A stretch of 64,000 bases of DNA from assembly GCA_030278955.1 (NCBI GenBank), contig JAOANR010000003.1, forward strand, positions 31,015,227 to 31,079,226. The letters run 5' to 3'. The position numbers and the translations under genes are program-made. Source of the DNA: Hygrophila difformis (lineage: Eukaryota > Streptophyta > Magnoliopsida > Lamiales > Acanthaceae). Position 1 is the first letter of the stretch. Every line of letters starts with the position of its first letter. Below, in pieces: positions 59,139 through 64,000 of this stretch. The notes beneath the pieces are model-generated. The model had not been told where the DNA came from. It saw only the letters and a list, made by a program, of their open reading frames with translations, and made no database searches.

Positions 59139-62100
59139 CTAAGGAGGAGGCTTCATACCATCACCCAGTATACGCCGACGCATAAGGGCCCACTGATCAC
59201 GAGTACGCTCAAACATGTCCGTCAGACGGAGAAGTTCGGCCGCCGAAGCACGAGCGCGAGCAGACAACCGAAGCCGACGAGTCCGAACTCCCGATAACTC
59301 AGCCGATAAATCACGCTCATCTGCGGCTAAACGACCATAGGAAGTCTCCAACTCAGCAGCTCGGGAAGAAATGTCAGCTAAGACAGGCTCCAAGGTAGCA
59401 AGCTCCTCATTGGCCTCCTGGATGGTGCGCCTCCTCTCCAGAATGATATGCTCTGCCTCCTCAATGTCGCGCTCTACTCGCGTAACAACATTCTTAAGAT
59501 GTGATCTGCGGCTCTCTCTAACTCCGCGATCAGTAGACAACTGCTAGCGCTGGGGGTGGATAGCCTCTATCTGAAAGCAAATATCACGGTATCGTGCCTC
59601 GAGGTCATCAAGCAGCGTCAGATCATGGGCAGACTGATCCGCAGAGCTACTAAAAGCGGGATAGGAAACAGCTAAATCAGCGATGCGCTCGGAAAAGCTA
59701 AGAAAGTCAACATCCTCGGTAAAGGCGGGAACTGCGCTAACATTATCCAGCAAGCGATCAAGACTAGAAAACACCTCGGTGGAGAGTCGATCGATATGGG
59801 TGGATAGAAGGCGGTCAAACGCCTCACATGATGAAACGACAACCCCGTCAACAGGAGCAGGCGCCGAAGGGCCTGATAAAGAGGTCGCTGGAACTGAGGA
59901 ACGAGCCATGGGCACCTGAGGACAACTTTACATGAATATAGGAACAACAAAACTCTAACAACCTCAAAGATGAAACGAAGTATACCTGAGGAGGCAGCGC
60001 GACCGAATCAACTGAAGTGGCATGAGCAGCGGTGACAGAATGAGCTGCCTGATCCATGGGAACCTAGAGAGGGAACCCTTAGAACATGTCCTTAAGAAGA
60101 AATAAAAGAAAGTAAGGGTGCCGATAAGGAATACCTGAGAAATCACTGAAGGGCCAGCCTGACTAGTCTTGGAAACGTGATCCGCAGCCTGAATAGTGTC
60201 TGCAAGAGGAACCTGGAGGACACAGTTGTCCTTAGAATACCTTGCTTAAACAAAATAAGCAGAAAAGGAGAAGGAACATAACCAAAAAGTACCTGAGAGA
60301 CCAAATCGTGGTCATGCGAGCCAACTGCGTCGTCAGTCTTATAGGAATGTAGATCCGCCTATACCATTAAAAGGAGAGTCATTACAATACTAGAGGTAAT
60401 GAGAATAAGAGAACTAAGGTGGAAAAGCATACCTGGTCGACAGCAGTAGTCGAAGGATCATCAATATCAGTCATCGCGGCACCTGTCTGATACCTGGGAT
60501 CGTCGCAACCATGAAGGATGATATAATCAGCACGAGCTAACATCTCCTCCAGGGAGGGGGAAGGCTCATCAGAAGGTCTACCAAGAGAAGATGAATACCG
60601 AGAGTCGACAGCCACAAGAACATCAGCGGTGGGGTCATCTGCCTGACCGTGATCATCATCGCAACGGGGATCTACCAACTCATCCTCACGACTGCCAACA
60701 TCACCCGTGTGATCCTCCTCCTCATCAGAGCGTGATCCATCATCACTGGAGTCCGCCTTCTCATCAGGACCGGACTGCTCGTCGCTGGCTGAGGCGTCCT
60801 CATCACGTACTTCATCATCATCTGCGGACGAAGAGACCACATTAAAAGACCCAACAGTTGTTGTACGAAATGATATATTGACAATAAAGTGATCCAACAT
60901 ACCTCTTCGGCGCTTGCGGGAAGAAGAGACTGACCCGGACTTGGACTTCGTGGTAATACTGCGAGGGGCAGAAGCACGGGACCGACGCGAAGGAGCTGAA
61001 TCACCAAAACGAGCTGTCAGCCGGTCATATGGCGGCAAAATAGAAGTGATATACGGCGTCCACCACGCCATAAAACCAGCCGCAAGCGATCCCAATGGAG
61101 TAAAGGGAGGTAGCTGGAAAGCGTCAGACGAGACGAAAAAGCCACCACATCCCTAATAGCCACGGGTGTCAGCCTACCCTCCCTGGTAAAACGAATAGGC
61201 CACTTCACTCTGCGAGGAAGTCCAGGGTGGCAGCCAAACTGAGGGGCAAGCAGGTGAGGGCAATACGGCTCAACTATGAGAGGATTATAAGCGTCAGTCC
61301 TCTTCACCCCACTCAAAAGCATGTGAGGCTTCATACTGATGTTCCAAATAGATTCCCCGTGAAGGCCTCGTGGCTGAGCAGGATGGCACACCAGTGTAGA
61401 CAGCAACCGTGAAATGGAGGCATAAACAAACAAGTCATTGTAAGACGGCATATAATGATAGAACCAGTGGATAACCCCTAGACTATCTCGTCCCAGAAGG
61501 CCGTCCCGGCCGATCCTCACAGACTGAGCGGCCAATATCCTACCTAACGGATCACCCTCCGAAACCTCCTGCGGACTAGGGCGTAGTATACCAGTCAACA
61601 ACTGGGGAAAATATAACTGAATCCATAGCTGTAAGAACCATAGTGGCCCAGAAGCCGTGGTAGAGGGATCTCGTCCAGTGGCCAGCTTATCAGAAAGCTT
61701 AGCCATGCCGCTAAACAGAGTGCCGAGGAAATATGAGCCTATAGCTCGAGTCTCCGTACTCATAAATCCTAAGACAAGGGGGAGTGCAGTACGTAGAACA
61801 GTACGTGCACTGGAACAAATAACAAATCTGCTAAACCATAATAAAAGAACGGCTACGTGCTCATCTCGCGTGGAAGGATGAAGCCCTGACATCTTGTTGT
61901 GCACAATATAAGCCGAATATCGCCTGGCCTCTTTGCCTGGAGGGCAAATCGCCGCACCAAGTCTAGAGTCATCGACACCGGATTGTGTCAACTCCGCTCC
62001 AACCATGCGAAGCCCCGTGATCATCACCACGTCAAGAAGTGTAGGGCCAACGAATCCACAGGGAAGCTGGAAAGCATTGACAGTGGAATTCCAGAAACCC

Positions 62101-63678
62101 ATAAGATAGTAGAGCAAGTGATGGTCTATCACCACAGGCAAAGTGGATAAAAGTATGGCCTCATCAATCCCCCACTCGCGCCACTCGGAAGCACGGCCCG
62201 CCATCCGATGCACCCATGAAATATACTGGCCTAGACTGCTATCACCGTCAATCTCAGTCCTGGGGGCTTTAGCCTTTGACCTGGAGATAGAAGTGCCACA
62301 CTGCTGAGGCTGAGATTTAATGGTCTTAGTATGAGACACAAAGGCACTGGTAAAGGCGGCCTGAGTGATAGGTGACTTGCAGGACAAAAATCGTCTCGAC
62401 CCATCCGCGCGCTCAGGCGTACTATGGAACGGCCGCAGAAAAAGCTCCGATTCCTGCCGACGATCGAAATCATATGCCTCATCATCAGAATCCGGAATGA
62501 GCGGACGTTGCACGCCCTGCAGAAAAGAAAAGCAAGCATGAATTTAAGGGAGGCGAACATAGGCCACAAAACAAGCAGGGTAAGGCAAGGCAAACCTGAA
62601 TAGTTGGAGGAGGAGCTAAAGTGACCGCCTGAGTGGTACTAGGGGTGGCGACCTGAACAACTATCTGAGGCTGAGTAGACCTGGCAATGTCCTGTACCAT
62701 ATAGAGTTAGCGGGATAAGTCAAGAGGTTAACAAGGTTGAAGTTAACATAAGGTGCCAATCAAGCCATTCCAACCTGAAAAGCCATGCCGCGAGATGACG
62801 AGGCAGCAAACCCTGTCAAGAGGGTGGCGGCCCGGGTAGAGGAAGTGGCGGCCTGCCCTGAGGAGGACGGCGGCTGGTGGCTCTGGGCGGCCTGAGCCGA
62901 TGGGGTGGCCGCCTGAGCATGAGCGGCCTGAGCCGATGGTGTGGCAGATGACGACTCGGGGTGACTATCAATGGCGGCCTGAGCCAAGGGAGTGGCGGCC
63001 GGTATAGTGTCGTCCACTAAATCCTATGTCATAAGTAAAATTTGGGATGACTAAAGAAGCAACTCTAGATTAGCCTAACACCTAAGCATGATCTTGATCT
63101 TCTACGTTCTCTAAGTCTTATGTCATCATCTTCTATCTTCTATGTTCTCTAAGTCCTAGGTGAGAGATATGATAGGCAATCACAAGCAAGTTAAAATGAG
63201 TGATCTTGCTACATTCTATGTCATCAAAGAGGCACGAATCTACTATACGGCATGAATTCAGCAAAATCAAGAGAGACTAGCAAATCTACAAAATTCAGTC
63301 CGGCATCCCGCCTATAATCCAAACATGCCACAATATTCATGATATTCTCTCAATACACATGACAGGCCTCCACCGAATTATGCATAACAAAACAAAGAAA
63401 ACAAAAATGGAGGATAGCTCACTGACCTGGTCAATCGAGCAAATGGCGCCTCGAGCTATGAGAGTGGCGGCCTCGAGCAATGGGGTGGCGGCCAAGGCGC
63501 GGAGGGTGGCGGCCTCAGGTGAAATGAATGGCGGCCTCCGGCGAGGCAGTGGCGGCCTCCGGCGAGGGAAGGCGGCCTTCGAGCTGTAGAGAGTGGCGGC
63601 CACCCGGGCTAAAGGTGGCGGCCTCGTGTGGAAAGAAGGACGGCGGCCAAGGCAAAGGTGGCGGGCGGCCTCCTCCAA
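59139..63678 (-). pseudogene. Multi-exon antisense gene with plant mobile domain, downstream of Tat pol
   Basis: At least nine exons can be modelled with GT..AG introns and matching phases: 63427-63678 (start uncertain, may extend further), 62775-63023, 62596-62691, 60903-62516, 60433-60821, 60293-60358, 60135-60212, 59986-60063 and 59139-59915. The product has a low-complexity Ala-rich N-terminus, a plant mobile domain (exon 60903-62516), an acidic Asp/Glu/Ser region, three exons opening VPxx, and a C-terminal coiled coil. It lies tail to tail with Tat pol. Antisense ORFs in this place are known from Tat-lineage elements, so it is probably the element's accessory gene. A host or MULE-derived gene is the alternative. 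Two lesions are seen: a one-base shift near 61150 and an in-frame TAG at 59544-59546. Confidence 0.75.
60903..62516 (-). CDS. Plant mobile domain exon of the antisense gene
   Basis: The large central exon begins after TTTTCTGCAG. The domain runs through WREWGIDEAILLSTLPV, FQLPCGFVGPTLLDVVMITG and, further on, LLLWFSRFVICSSA and GPLWFLQLWIQLYFPQ, the usual pattern of plant mobile (aminotransferase-like) domains found in transposon-borne and MAIN/MAIL-type proteins. The domain's end, with AWWTPYITSILPPYDRL, is in another frame because of a single-base loss near 61150. The exon ends in phase 1 and joins the acidic exon at 60821. The function in transposons is not established; nuclear host relatives act in silencing and genome stability. 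Confidence 0.78.
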
Positions 63679-64000
63679 GATCTAGGGTGGCGGCCTCCTC
63701 CAAGCCAAGGCGGACGGCCTTGCGCGAGGAAGCAGTGGCGGCTTCAGCAACAGGTGGTGGCCTCCAGACGCGGCGGCATCAGTGTGGGCGGCTTCCGGGC
63801 AGCGGCGGCCTCTCCGATGACGGCGGCTTCGCGTGAAGAGGCGGCGGGCGGCCTCCGGGACGAGATAGAGGCGGCCTCTCCAAAAGCTTGCGATGGGCGG
63901 CCTCCGGGACGAGATAGAGGCGGCTTCCGAGAATATACAGGGGTGGCCTCCAAGGAGCGACGAGCGCGGCGGCCTCCAGTAGCAGCGAAAGAGGAGGCGG
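63430..64000. repeat. GC-rich degenerate minisatellite over the 5' exon of the antisense gene
   Basis: Dense, irregular repetition of GTGGCGGCCTC-like units (on the minus strand GAGGCCGCCAC, coding for EAAT or RRPP depending on frame). It extends to the window edge and all three minus frames are partly open. The minus-strand exon ending at 63427 lies in it. Confidence 0.75.

Overview
The window is plant nuclear DNA, probably from a eudicot, and consists of nested LTR retrotransposons. I see no single-copy host gene outside an element. The plant assignment rests on Athila and Tat-lineage pol proteins, primer-binding sites matching plant tRNA-Asp and initiator tRNA-Met, plant-type promoters, and a plant mobile domain. 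The pile-up suggests heterochromatin or a pericentromere.

Layout, oldest layer first. (1) A decayed Tat/Ogre-lineage Ty3/gypsy element is the substrate. Its pol is cut by a 45-kb insertion: one piece lies at 10872-11757 and the rest at 56533-58993. Downstream and antisense (59139 to about 63700) is a spliced gene of at least nine exons with a plant mobile domain. (2) Immediately upstream (1-10871) is a gag-only LTR element of the TR-GAG type whose 5' end is outside the window. Two unrelated solo LTRs (709-2878 and 5906-8511) sit in its LTRs, each with a 5-bp target duplication. (3) An Athila element (11758-56527, plus strand, target duplication GGCAG) interrupts the Tat reverse transcriptase. 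(4) A second, younger Athila (18484-42098, minus strand, target duplication AAAAC) interrupts the gag of the first.

The most interesting content is in the two Athila elements. Both have, downstream of pol, an array of composite palindromes, then a TATA-like sequence, then a 38-nt leader exon (MESSSSNSTERV or MASSSSNPSGSR), an intron of about 1.45 kb and a second exon. In the minus-strand element the second exon is a long coiled-coil, env-position ORF. In the plus-strand element the homology stops exactly at the splice acceptor and the exon is an intact F-box protein, apparently a captured host gene in frame with the element's own leader. The palindrome arrays recur upstream of the LTR promoters. 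They share one architecture (half-site, full dyad, half-site) but differ in the inner bases of the half-site: CAATTCGGTCT in the plus-strand element and CAATTCGAATT in the minus-strand one. This looks like a diverging element-specific recognition system.

All element boundaries were read by eye from TG..CA termini, target duplications, primer-binding sites and homology between copies. Family names come from recognised protein motifs, not from searches.
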